A stretch of DNA of 64,000 bases from Hemibagrus wyckioides (Eukaryota > Chordata > Actinopteri > Siluriformes > Bagridae): NCBI RefSeq assembly GCF_019097595.1, contig NC_080731.1, forward strand, positions 12,237,571-12,301,570, read 5' to 3'. Below are positions 53,434-63,752 of the stretch, one piece after another. Each line of letters begins with the position of its first letter. Position 1 is the stretch's first letter. Below the pieces are notes generated by a model. That model saw nothing but the letters and a program-made list of their open reading frames with translations. It was not told where the DNA came from and ran no database searches. A program made the translations under genes and the position numbers.

Positions 53434-55853
53434 AGATCCTGGTAGCAGGCCGCGAACAAACGCTGAAACTGCGCCACTGCACTATAGTGGTAGTACTAAT
53501 TAGTGTATACCTGGGGATAGTTTGGATGCTCGCGGCAGTTGGTCACACAACTACGATGTCGGTAAATATGACACTGATAAACGTAACTCAGACAAAACTA
53601 GGTAATGAATCACGCCCCACACTGACCCACGGGACACGACAGCACTCTGAAAAACAGGTTAATTCACGGTACAGAAGAAACGTAGGGTATGGTGAGGCAT
53701 CCATTGGAGGCCGTACAGTGTATCGAGGACAACAGCGCACACTGGATCTTACAAAAGAGAAAGCTCAGACCGCGGTTCAGGATCATCTGAAATGTGCAAT
53801 AGGACTGATAGGACATGCTTTAAAGGCAAACATGATACCGAAAAATGAAGGGGTGTTCGTCATGTACTCCTTTGAGTACATGGGACCCGATCCACCAATA
53901 AATGTGGATCCTATTGAGTGGGCGGAGAATAATTCGGCGATAAATTATACAGTGACAGCTGAGGTACGTATTAAGTCACCCCATAGTCGTCACAATGCAA
54001 GCAGTCCAATAAGCAGTGTAATTATAGCAGGAAAACCAAAAGAGGCATACTGCAGAGTGATTCACCCGCTCTGGTATTACAGTATCTTTGGGAATGCTAC
54101 CTCTAAACGTAATCTTCAGAGAACTGTCCTGCTAGACGACTACAAGGCTCGTGTGTTTGTGCCCACAGGGCACCCCTACACAGAAATCCGCCAGGCAGGG
54201 ATTGACTTTGGGGTAAAGATTCCTAAAGACTGTAGCACTGGGTCACTGTGTGATTTGACTGTAGGAACACTTCACCAGAACATGCAAGACGCAATAGATT
54301 ATGTTAGCATCACGAAAATCACGAAGTATAACAGTACAAACGGCGCTGAATCTCCACAGAACCTGTACCGCCAATGGCTACATGATGCAGCACGCAAGAC
54401 TGTTACCAACAGCACATGTATGGTGTGCCATAACCGCCTGCATAGCCCCCTGCTTGTGATGCCCACGAGGGGAATCCAAGAATGTGCTAACCCCCCATAT
54501 AATGAAAGCTATTTGTGCCCTGCAGTATGTCTGCTGGGCTCTGTAGCCAGAACTCACGGTGCAGACTGGATGCGTAAATTAAGTTCCTCCTGCACGTTTC
54601 ATCCCGTTGCCACACAGGCTACTGATAGTATACGCGTACGTTCTCATCCTCTTGAAATGTTTCCACTGTGCGTCCGTTCTAGAGGTACGGAATATGTAGG
54701 GGATCTACCAAAAGCATCGTGTGATAAAATAATGGAGGCAGCACACCCTATAGTTAATGTAATGCCAACCTGTAATGTGTCAGAGTACGGCTGTGAACCC
54801 GATATGGTGGTCCAACTGAAGATCCCAAGCCTGCGTCTGGGAACATTACCCGTTGCAGACATCTTTTGGTATTGTGGAGGTACGGAAGTCCTACAAATTC
54901 TACCCAGATTATGGCATGGGCTATGTGCCCCAGTGGTACTGGAAGGACGACTCTCGGTAATCGCCCTTAATGACTCATACCTCGCATCCATGTTTGAACC
55001 TGCACATTTACGCCGCCCCAAGCGTGAACTCACAAATACAGTAGCTAGAAGCATTTTTACCCGCACTGGTCTTCCAGGCTCATATCGAAAAAAGTACTTA
55101 CAGGTCACAAACTCCTCAATACTCCCAAAATGGGGTCCGGACACGAATATTTATATAAATTGGGAAGGGATACCAGTTGGAGTTCCTAGCGAACATTTAG
55201 CCCTTCGAAGAGGCTCGTCTACAGCTTGGAACATCTTGCTTCCAGCAGTACAGGTACATCGGAACACGGCATGGGTTAATTACATTTGGTATAACCAGCA
55301 ACGGTTTATTAATCATACCATTGAGGCATTAAAATTGGTATCAGAACAGCTCCATGCAACGACCCTTATGACTGTACAGAATCGCTTTGCCATAGACATG
55401 ATGCGCGGACCCGATCAGGGAGTATGTGACATGATAGGATCTGATTGTTGTACCATTATTCCATTGCATACGGGCCCTGCAGGCCCACTGGACACGCTGC
55501 TATCACAGATGAAGGCGGCTCGGGATGAAATGGTCTCTAATAATGCTTCCTCAGACCCAGACTGGCTTGACTGGCTGTTTTCCTCTGATTGGTTGGCCGG
55601 ACTCACGCGCATCGGGACAACCATTTTAATAGTGTTATTGGTAGTTGCTCTCATCGCTTGTTGTGGAATACCATGTTTACGTGCCCTGTTGGACAAGATT
55701 GTGCACTCTCTTTTCGGACAATATATGCAGCTCTACATGCAGGACATGAGCGACCCCGTCTTTATGGGCACAGCGGAGGACAATGGAGAAGATGGAAAAC
55801 AAAGGCAGGAGGCTAATTGTCCCCTGCTGGACAATATGACGTACTATTGTTAA
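53430..55853 (+). CDS. env: Retroviral envelope glycoprotein precursor (807 residues)
   Basis: Surface/transmembrane precursor for attachment and fusion. A hydrophobic segment at residues 18-38 acts as signal or leader anchor, followed by a basic cleavage-type motif RYRR at 80-83. The SU region has many N-x-S/T sites and a CMVC (C-x2-C) motif. RRPKR at 528-532 is the furin-type SU/TM junction. The TM part has a C-x6-CC motif (C666, C673, C674), a membrane anchor at about 725-750 (IGTTILIVLLVVALIACCG) and a tail of about 55 residues. C-x2-C with C-x6-CC indicates a gamma-type Env with a disulfide-linked SU-TM. The start overlaps the pol stop by four bases. Expression presumably needs splicing from the leader donor. 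No break is seen. Confidence 0.93.
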   Translation: MKILVAGREQTLKLRHCTIVVVLISVYLGIVWMLAAVGHTTTMSVNMTLINVTQTKLGNESRPTLTHGTRQHSEKQVNSRYRRNVGYGEASIGGRTVYRGQQRTLDLTKEKAQTAVQDHLKCAIGLIGHALKANMIPKNEGVFVMYSFEYMGPDPPINVDPIEWAENNSAINYTVTAEVRIKSPHSRHNASSPISSVIIAGKPKEAYCRVIHPLWYYSIFGNATSKRNLQRTVLLDDYKARVFVPTGHPYTEIRQAGIDFGVKIPKDCSTGSLCDLTVGTLHQNMQDAIDYVSITKITKYNSTNGAESPQNLYRQWLHDAARKTVTNSTCMVCHNRLHSPLLVMPTRGIQECANPPYNESYLCPAVCLLGSVARTHGADWMRKLSSSCTFHPVATQATDSIRVRSHPLEMFPLCVRSRGTEYVGDLPKASCDKIMEAAHPIVNVMPTCNVSEYGCEPDMVVQLKIPSLRLGTLPVADIFWYCGGTEVLQILPRLWHGLCAPVVLEGRLSVIALNDSYLASMFEPAHLRRPKRELTNTVARSIFTRTGLPGSYRKKYLQVTNSSILPKWGPDTNIYINWEGIPVGVPSEHLALRRGSSTAWNILLPAVQVHRNTAWVNYIWYNQQRFINHTIEALKLVSEQLHATTLMTVQNRFAIDMMRGPDQGVCDMIGSDCCTIIPLHTGPAGPLDTLLSQMKAARDEMVSNNASSDPDWLDWLFSSDWLAGLTRIGTTILIVLLVVALIACCGIPCLRALLDKIVHSLFGQYMQLYMQDMSDPVFMGTAEDNGEDGKQRQEANCPLLDNMTYYC

Positions 55854-55934
55854 AGAAAGTTAAAGGTGTTGGTATGTGTTGTTTCTTGTGCGTCTTTTCC
55901 TCTCTGTTGTCTCTCCTCTTTGTTGTGTATATAA

Positions 55935-56708
55935 ATGTTGTGTGCAGGATTCATGGCAGCATCACAGAGCCCAGGTGCAGTCTTTCAGTGCAGGCGCTAC
56001 CATCGCCCTAACCGAACATCTCTTCCGTGCGGGCAACTAAAACTTGATTCACGAGGGCAAGGCTATCTGGAATGGCAGAATCTCCAGTGTGTGGCCTGCT
56101 GTAATATGATGGCGGCCTTAGAAGCCCTGCATGAGTCTCGGGATCCACAGGCACGGTGGAAGGTCTTCCACGCATGTTGTACGGACCCGGAGTGGACCTT
56201 CAGCATGGAAGCGGCACGTCCCATCGAGCGGCTGCTCACACAGGCCGACTTCTACTATGAGGAAGATAAGTGGTTGGTCGAGAAGTACTCGACACGTTGT
56301 GAGCTTCCCTGCAACCTGTCTCTAATCGTGGACACATATTTGCTTCGGCGTCCCATATCTTTGGCTTCTGTGTACGGGAGTCCCCGGGCGCATGGATTCC
56401 TCATCACGCGTAATGTTGTCCAGTCTACTATGGTACAAGTAGTGACTGTGCATTTCTGTGGCTACTTTCTGTGGACCTCACATTCCAAAGGACAACGCAG
56501 ATGCTTGGACAACCTCAAGCCCATGCCTCACTTCTTTTATGCATGGAAGGATAAAGACTCGGAAGTGGTGGCCTGCAAAGGACTAGGTACTGGCATGAAA
56601 ATGCACACCGACATTTGGGATGCGCTGCGGGCACGCTCGCGCATACGCGCACCCTTGCCAAAGTGGATTTCGGCGTTATACAAACACCATTATTGGTGGT
56701 GGAACTGA
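55935..56708 (+). CDS. Retroviral 3' accessory ORF of unknown function (257 residues)
   Basis: An open frame with two possible starts, ATG 55935 and ATG 55953 (251 residues). A pyrimidine-rich tract and TGTGCAG acceptor end at 55947, so in a spliced mRNA the second ATG would be the first one. The protein is Cys/His/Trp-rich (CVACCNMM, FHACCTDPEW, CGYFLWTSH, ending in a tryptophan cluster) and basic near the C-terminus. No signal peptide or membrane segment was seen, and I do not recognise a family. Its position after env matches accessory or regulatory genes of complex retroviruses. Confidence 0.7.
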   Translation: MLCAGFMAASQSPGAVFQCRRYHRPNRTSLPCGQLKLDSRGQGYLEWQNLQCVACCNMMAALEALHESRDPQARWKVFHACCTDPEWTFSMEAARPIERLLTQADFYYEEDKWLVEKYSTRCELPCNLSLIVDTYLLRRPISLASVYGSPRAHGFLITRNVVQSTMVQVVTVHFCGYFLWTSHSKGQRRCLDNLKPMPHFFYAWKDKDSEVVACKGLGTGMKMHTDIWDALRARSRIRAPLPKWISALYKHHYWWWN

Positions 56709-57552
56709 TCGGTGACAGCGTAAGTGCTGACTGGACCTGACGAATTGAGTGTTCTCTGTGTGCAAAATGTCATGAATGTATGTCTGTATGTGTGTGGTGA
56801 TCCTGGCGAAACAGGCTGTCGCGCAAACGACAAATTGCGGGCAGAGTGGGAATTTTCCCTTATAAATGGCTCTTGAGGGTTTTTCGCCCACTCCTGGTTC
56901 ACCTTGAGAAGAAGCATAGTGAGTGAATAGGGGGAGTGATGTGGGGTATATGGATTATATGGATTATGTGGGGTATATGGATTATATGGATTATATATAA
57001 AAACAAAAAGAATGTATTGCATACATCGGGTATATATGGATTATATGGATTATATAGAAATCGGGTATAGTAAGAAAATTAGACAGAATAATATAATGTG
57101 GAAAAGGACAATAGAATAGGGGTTAACTAGGTGGAGGATGTTAGAACAGTGATATAAAAGCGTACTTGATGCGTTAGAAATACAGAAAAGAATCTAATAA
57201 TGTGGAACTTAGAATTTTCATGGTCATAGATGTTTCTGATGTCTACTTGACAGTTTTGATGTCTACCCGACATAGATAGTGTCCACGTGACACATTGGAC
57301 CGTGTAGTGATGAGCTACCTGGTGAAGTGCTGGGAACCTCTCCCGGGGGCTCCATCGTACCCTCTACGGCACGCAAAGTGCCTGGGTCAGAAGAAATTGT
57401 GCCTCATCTAAAAGGACATTGTGCATGAATACCATGTGTGTAATGTCGCAAGAAGATGATGAACATACTAAGGGGGATAAGAACACAGAGTAGTGGAACT
57501 AAGACATGTACAAGCTGATTGTGAGACTCAAGAGTCTCAAAGGGGGGAGTGA
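56709..57552 (+). other. Retroviral 3' non-coding region with GGATTATAT repeats and polypurine tract
   Basis: No convincing ORF. Near-perfect GGATTATAT / GGGTATAT units recur at 56943-56998 and 57028-57069. The polypurine tract AAAGGGGGGAGTGA (57539-57552) directly abuts the 3' LTR and primes plus-strand synthesis. Confidence 0.75.
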
Positions 57553-59336
57553 TGTCGGAGAAAACATAATATACCCAGCTTTGAATTATATACCTAGCCT
57601 TAAATGTAGCTTAAGTGCTAATGTACTCAATGCTCTAAGCTCTGACTTGGCAATATTCTGCCTAAAGAGTAGTGTGTATCTATCAAGAATAATTTAGCCA
57701 TTTATTACGTAGTAAGTAGTTAACTCTGATTAATAATAGCTATAATAATCAGATATAGCCTCATAGTCTTCATAATAAACATGCAGAATTATTAATGGCA
57801 GCATGCTAGCGTAATAACCACACTGGGACTGAAGGAACAGAAAAGAGGAGAGATTTATTGAAACATTAGGAGTTACAACTCAGTCAGCCAGCCTATCCAA
57901 TGGGATCAGTGGGACCGGAGGGTCAGTTGTAGAAGACGGAATCTCGGGATCCTGAGGAGAAGTTGGAGAATAATCAGTGGGAGAAGTTGGGGGCGAATAG
58001 TCAGGAGAAGACTGAGGAATATCATGAACACTGTAAGGCATAGGCACAAATTCAGGAGAAAGTTGGGGAATGTCAGGGGAATTAGGAAATGAAGAGGAGT
58101 CAGAGGAAGAATCATTAGAGGAAATCTCAACAGGGAAATCCTCAGTCTGGACGCCTTGAGAGGTGGTGCGTGTCCAATGCCAGTAGAAGGTCTGAGTAGA
58201 CTGATCACAGGTTGTGGGGTGAAATTGGGTGCTCTGATCAAGACAGACGGTATCTCTCACGATATGGTGAGCGAGGTAAGGAGACTCAGGAATAGAGGAT
58301 TCAGATAGGTGCTCCAGGAAACCAGTAAGTTCAATGGCCAAACAGGATAGCTGATACTGGCGATAGCGTCGCAGAGCACCCCTGGGACTTCTCCGGAAGA
58401 TAGCGCGGCGGGCTGACTGAGCTAGAAAAAATAATGGGAAATGAGTAAAGATGAGTGAAGTGCATATTGCGTGACTATGTAGTCAGCAAAAGAGAGCGGG
58501 TACTAAGGCAGGAGGAACACAGTGTGGGAAGTAGGCCAGGTCACTGTGACATGACAGTGATAGGCAGGTAGAGGAGACAATAGCATTGGAATACTAGCAA
58601 CCAACAGTGATGAAAAGAGGAAAGGATATGAGGCAGCTTAATGGCACAGCTTAGTTTAAAATTAGTAAAACAAAACTTAGATCAAGTAGGTAGAGAGAAA
58701 AGTCATCATGACATAGAGGAAGAGAGCAAGGTACTTACACATTGTTGTGGGGGGCAACGCGCGAGGTCAGGATGAGCCGAGGAAGCACCTTTAAGAGGTG
58801 ATGGTCAAATGAAGTCAATAAGGAAGTGGCGCCTATAAGTAAGCGCCAATTTTTATAAAAATGGTTGACTTAGCCTAAAAATAAGGGGAACTGGTGAGGA
58901 GGAAAATTGACGTCATCGAGGGGAGGATGGTATCAATTTAGGGGCGGTATCGGGACAAATGCGAAAATAATGGGAACTGGGAAAACGTATGTAAACTAAG
59001 GAAGGAGGGACTAAAGTAGCCATACACTGAATATAATGGGAAATTGCTGGAAATATTTAAATTAGAGAAAAGGAGGCGCCCCGGGGCGCCTGGGGTATAA
59101 GTAGAGGGGACTTTTTCGGGGTTTTTTGAGACCAGCTGCTCTCTTCAGATATGCATGTTGTTGACTGCATGACTGAATAAAGAAAACCTGCTTCTTCTCA
59201 TCTGTTGACCGAGATCTCTTTTATTTCGGCTAAGTTTTATAGATTGTGGAGGTTATTGGGAAAGCTAAGAGTAATAGATACAAACAAAATTCCACCCTGT
59301 GATATGTCCACTCGGAGGGGGCTCTGAGTTCCGACA
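57553..59336 (+). repeat. 3' LTR (1784 bp)
   Basis: Second LTR with the same ends. Equivalent elements are TATAAG at 59096-59101, AATAAA at 59176-59181, CRE at 58908-58915 and the GC palindrome at 59074-59091. Confidence 0.97.
57880..58742 (-). CDS. Antisense two-exon gene in 3' LTR U3 (second copy)
   Basis: Same structure as in the 5' LTR: ATG at 58742-58740 with the last exon base at 58739, intron 58422-58738, exon 2 58421-57880, and AATAAA on the minus strand at 57859-57854. The protein frame is identical to the 5' copy. From the 3' LTR the antisense transcript would be produced at the downstream end of the provirus, the position from which antisense genes of deltaretroviruses are expressed. 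Confidence 0.6.
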
Positions 59337-59752
59337 CTTGCATTAGAAGTAGTGCAATAGAATGTAAAAAGTGAAAGTCCAAACATATATACAGATGTGA
59401 GGTCTGTATACAATCTAGAATGAGATAAATATTGTGTACAAAAGTCTGAGTTTGAATGAACAGTAGTGCAATTTAGAATGTGGAAGTGAGTGTCTGGGTT
59501 GGGGGGGTCATCTGGGGGTAAATGAGGCACTGTTCAGCAGGCTGACTGCAGTGAGGAAGAAACTGCTTGTGGTGTGAGGTCCTGGTCCTGATGGACCGGA
59601 GCCTCTTGCCAGAGGGGAGGGACTGAAAAAGTTTGTTTCTGGGATGAGAGGGGTCGCCTGCGATCTTGGCTGCATGTCTCCGGGTCCTGGAGAGGTACAG
59701 CTCCTGGAGAGATGGGAGACTGCGGCCGATCACCTTCTCAGCAGAGTGGATG
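59337..59752. repeat. Left arm of giant inverted repeat (inner part, beyond provirus)
   Basis: Continues the left arm on the other side of the provirus. Joining 42733 to 59341 (one CTTG removed) restores exactly the sequence complementary to the right arm around 60350. It consists of LINE 3' sequence on the minus strand. Confidence 0.95.
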
Positions 59753-59880
59753 ATACGCTGAAGCTTGGCCTTGTCCCTGGCTGTAGCTGCAGCAAACCAG
59801 ACTGTGATGGAGGATGTGAGGATAGACTCGATGATGGCAGTGCAGAAGTTCACCAGCATCTTCTCAGGGAGAAGATTCCT
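59337..59880 (-). mobile_element. LINE 3' fragment, minus copy (split by provirus; continues at 42538-42733)
   Basis: Encodes the C-terminal end of a non-LTR retrotransposon reverse transcriptase (KLQRIIHSAEKVIGRSLPSL, then LPSGKRLRSIRTRT), followed by a 3' UTR that ends in a (TGATTC)n-type tail on the other side of the provirus. The type resembles the L2/CR1-like LINEs of fish. It is 5'-truncated. Confidence 0.7.
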
Positions 59881-59940
59881 GATTTATGCTGCCAATACTG
59901 TATGAATTATTCTTTGTTTATTTTTTATTTTTTACAGCAA
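59753..59940. other. 188-bp spacer of the giant palindrome
   Basis: Unique to the centre. The left part carries LINE reverse-transcriptase codons on the minus strand (TSSITVWFAAATARDKAKL). The right part is AT-rich (TTTATTTTTTATTTTTTACAG). Confidence 0.85.
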
Positions 59941-60550
59941 CATCCACTCTGCTGAGAAGGTGATCGGCCGCAGTCTCCCATCTCTCCAGGAGCTGTACCT
60001 CTCCAGGACCCGGAGACATGCAGCCAAGATCGCAGGCAACCCCTCTCATCCCAGAAACAAACTTTTTCAGTCCCTCCCCTCTGGCAAGAGGCTCCGGTCC
60101 ATCAGGACCAGGACCTCACACCACAAGCAGTTTCTTCCTCACTGCAGTCAGCCTGCTGAACAGTGCCTCATTTACCCCCAGATGACCCCCCCAACCCAGA
60201 CACTCACTTCCACATTCTAAATTGCACTACTGTTCATTCAAACTCAGACTTTTGTACACAATATTTATCTCATTCTAGATTGTATACAGACCTCACATCT
60301 GTATATATGTTTGGACTTTCACTTTTTACATTCTATTGCACTACTTCTAATGCAAGTCACTTTATACAGTATTTATTTAACTTATTCTAGCTCTTTTCTA
60401 AAATTGTGTACATTTGTACAGACATTACATACCTGTGTATATGTTTGCACCTGACACCAAGTCAAATTCCTAGTACTATAAAGTGCTCTTTGCTGACCCT
60501 TTGCTGTACCTGGAAATAATTTTTTTTCTGATTCTGATTCTGATTCTGAT
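59941..60550 (+). mobile_element. LINE 3' fragment, plus copy
   Basis: Mirror of the minus copy from the AEKVIGRSLPSL region to the (TGATTC)n tail at 60529-60549. It is slightly more truncated at its 5' side and lacks the provirus. Confidence 0.7.
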
Positions 60551-61306
60551 GAAATAATAGGTGCACGTATAATATAGATTATTGTAAAATAAAAGTAATA
60601 ATAAAGGATCTCCACAGCACAGCTACACACACAAGCTGGAAAAGAGATAATATTGCATGGCACACCTGTGTGTGAGAGAAAAGGTAATGAAATGAATGAA
60701 CTCCTTTTTCAAGACTCTGAAATGATGGGAGGAGTCAGAAAAAAGATTGAATGAAATTTTCTAAAGTTGCATACTCTTTGTGTTCATTTGTGTTTATTAT
60801 TAAACAATATGACATAATAATGCTCTTACAAAACATGTTATTCTTGCTTACCCCCTCTCCCTAAGTAGCCCCTGATGTTTTGGGCTCAGCCCCTGATGTT
60901 TTCAAATCCTAGATACGCCCCTGGTCACTATCCAGCATCATCTGAAGGTGGGACTTCCTTTTCTGACACATGGTCGCAGGAGCACATGGTGTGAGATGAA
61001 GGTAAGATTATTTACTTTGGTATTCTAATTTAAAATGACATTAACTGTAAATTAAAAATATATGTGCATGCATGAAGCCATAAAGAAGATTTTCGTCATG
61101 GTTTAATGTTTTTTTGGTACTTTGCATGTTGAGAAAATAAGTTTTTCTTTTTGTTGCCTCAAGGCAACATTGTGTGATAAGGGGTAGTTTTTAAGGACGT
61201 TTTTTGCTGTTTTGATGTCATCACAAGTATTTATGCACAATATAAAAATATTTATTTTCTTTTTTTGATTGAATTTTACTTCTTTTAACACATTGTGACA
61301 GAAAAA

Positions 61307-61420
61307 TGGACATAAAGTTGTTCTATGGAAAGCAAGAGCAGAATTGGAATGTTAGGCAAATCATATCTGACAGTGAGGACAGTGAGGAGGAGCGGAATGG
61401 AGAAAAAAGGTTTATGCAGA
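61307..61420 (+). other. Possible relic of a DNA-transposon exon (right arm; mirror in left arm)
   Basis: A short acidic open segment (NVRQIISDSEDSEEERNG), and a second one at 61650 (MEDDEGEILSDDDEV), resemble acidic N-termini of domesticated transposases. They lie near a hAT-like terminus (60907). Both arms carry them. Too short to name. Confidence 0.25.
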
Positions 61421-61962
61421 AGAGGAAAAATAAATTTCATTTAGGGTTTGGATTGTTGAGCTCATTTGTATACAACCAAGTCTAATGAGTTGATTTATTT
61501 CCTGTAGTAGAATGGTTGTGATAGGTTTATGCAGCAGACAGAAAAAAAAATAGTAGTCAAATGTCACACTGTTTTATTTTTGCTGTGCTTTCAATGGCAC
61601 TGGAAACTTACATTTTGTATGTTTTTATAATGAAGATAGATGTAATACCATGGAGGATGATGAAGGTGAAATTCTGTCTGACGATGACGAGGTTCTTTCT
61701 AAACCCCTCGTTGGAAAATATGTCTCACCACTGTGTCTCCAGTTCACCCTGTATGGTTACAGATCCCTCCATCAGCTGGTGAAATTCTGTTTCAAACTAC
61801 TTCTCCCTGATGACCTCTATGATCTTATTGTTCATATTTTGGTGTGATTTATTTACACAAGGGTTTGTGCATTCTGACTTTTGGAGGCTTTATTATGTCA
61901 ATTTTATGATGAAACATGAAAAGACTTTAAAGGTCATCTGTCTTGTTCTGATCATGTTAAAT

Positions 61963-62264
61963 ACACTACATTGCCAAAAGTTTTGGGACATCTGCCTTTA
62001 CATGGACATGAATTTTAATGACATCCCATTCTTACTCTGTAGGTTTTAATATGGATTTGGCCCACCCTTTGCAGCTATAACAGCTTCAACTCTTCTGGGA
62101 AGGCTTTCCACAAGGTTTAGGAGTGTGTTTATGGGAATGTTTGACCATTCCACTAGAAGCGCATTTGTGAGATTTTATACACCTGTGGCCATGGAAGTGA
62201 TTAGAATACCTGAAATTAATGATTTGGAGGGGTGTCCCAAAACTTTTGGAAATACAGTGTATAA
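61963..62264. mobile_element. Family B Tc1-like MITE in right palindrome arm
   Basis: Mirror copy of the 40829-41127 element, starting TACACTACATTGCCAAAAGT and ending TTTGGAAATACAGTGTA. Confidence 0.75.
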
Positions 62265-62872
62265 ACACAACTAGACTGAAATATACCAGTATGATATGCA
62301 ACTAATTGCTAAACATGACTAAGGAAACCAGTAGATATCAGTTTATACCAGGCTCAGCAGTATCACTCTCAGTTATGATCAGTTAATTCAATAAAAAATT
62401 CATTTGGCAAGAGGAATTTAGGGAGAAACTTGTTAATCAACTGATGAGAAACTGAACAACTGTGTTTACTCTAGTGATCCACTGTGGGCCAGCAGAGCCA
62501 GCATCCAAGCACACCTCCTTTAATGCATCAGTTACATTTCTGGGTTTAAAATGTGAGTTAAAGCAGGAAAATCACCAAATTGCTGGATGCTGGACTTTCA
62601 GGACTGGAGTTTGTACCTACGGATTAGTTTATAATCAGTGTCTATCTGCTGTGTGACAGACATACGAACATGTGTTTTAAATGTGGGGTTGATTGTCTGT
62701 ATTGAACCAGGGCAAGAAGACACAGAGTAAGGAGTGAGAGTGTGAGAGAGTGTGTATGCATGAGAGAGTGACGCAGAGACCTTTGCTTATATCTGCATGT
62801 AGACATACAGTAGGGTCTAATTGGTCCTACTACATCACAGACAAACCAGCACAGCTGCACAGCTGCAAACAC

Positions 62873-62907
<35 letters not shown>

Positions 62908-63594
62908 AAACATTTTTAATTATAAGGAGATTATCACTACCTTTTTTGTGGGACTGTTGAAGTCCTATGAACTCTTTTATTCTCACATTCTTACATCTTC
63001 TCTGATGTCTGACAGCTGGATCTGAGTTCAGCATAGCTTTGAGTTGCTTCATTCTCTTCATTCGTAGTAAGTCATTTTGCATAAAAGCAACCAGCAAATC
63101 CACTAGTGAATGCTGCTAGAAAAATGACAGTGATCCGAAACACACCAGCAAGTCCACCACTGAATGGCTAAAAAATAAAAATGAATGTTTTGGAGTTAGC
63201 TACCTAGTTAAAGTCCAGACTTAAATCCGATCCTGTGGCATCACTTTAAACAGACCGTTCATGCTATAAACCCTCCAATGTGGCTGAATTAAAGCCATCT
63301 AAAACAATTCTGCAAAGAAAAGTGAAGCAAATTTCCTCCAGAGTGATGTGAAAGACTCATTGCCAGTTATTGCTTATGCTTGATTGCAGTTGCTCCTGCC
63401 GAAGGGGCAACAGGTTATTAGGTTTTGGGGGCAATTACTTTTTCACATAGGGCCAGGCAGGTTTGGACAGTTTTTTACCCTTAATAAATGATATCATAAT
63501 TTAAAAACTGCATTTTGTGTTTACTCGCATAATTATCTTTGTATAATAAAACTGATGATCTGAACCATTTAAGTGAAAAGAACCTTTATTTTTA

Positions 63595-63596
<2 letters not shown>

Positions 63597-63669
<73 letters not shown>

Positions 63670-63708
63670 CAGTTATATATATATATACAATATGTAGATA
63701 TACAATTA

Positions 63709-63748
<40 letters not shown>
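63597..63748. repeat. (AT)n microsatellite in right arm
   Basis: Long AT-type run, considerably longer than its counterpart at 39652-39695. The YIYI peptides on both strands are artefacts. Confidence 0.95.

Positions 63749-63752
<4 letters not shown>

Larger units (their letters stand above)
42734..59336 (+). mobile_element. Complete, young endogenous retrovirus (16.6 kb)
   Basis: LTRs starting TGTCGG and ending CCGACA flank a tRNA-Phe primer site, gag, pol, env, an extra 3' ORF and a polypurine tract. The host sequence CTTG is duplicated on both sides (42730-42733 and 59337-59340). All four sense ORFs are open. The Gag-Pol arrangement (same frame, stop codon between), a single zinc knuckle, a PPPY motif, a CMVC motif in SU and a C-x6-CC motif in TM place it near the gamma/epsilon-type (class I) retroviruses. 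It is long for a retrovirus, because of 1.78-kb LTRs, a 0.96-kb leader, an oversized Gag and 1.7 kb downstream of env. Confidence 0.96.

Noticed and set aside
54644..55144. 166-residue minus-strand ORF inside env
   Set aside because: Shadow of env; no splice or promoter context and no recognisable domain.
62642..63103. 153-residue minus-strand ORF in the right palindrome arm
   Set aside because: Contains GT-microsatellite translation and repeats, is interrupted in the left-arm copy, and has no recognisable domain.
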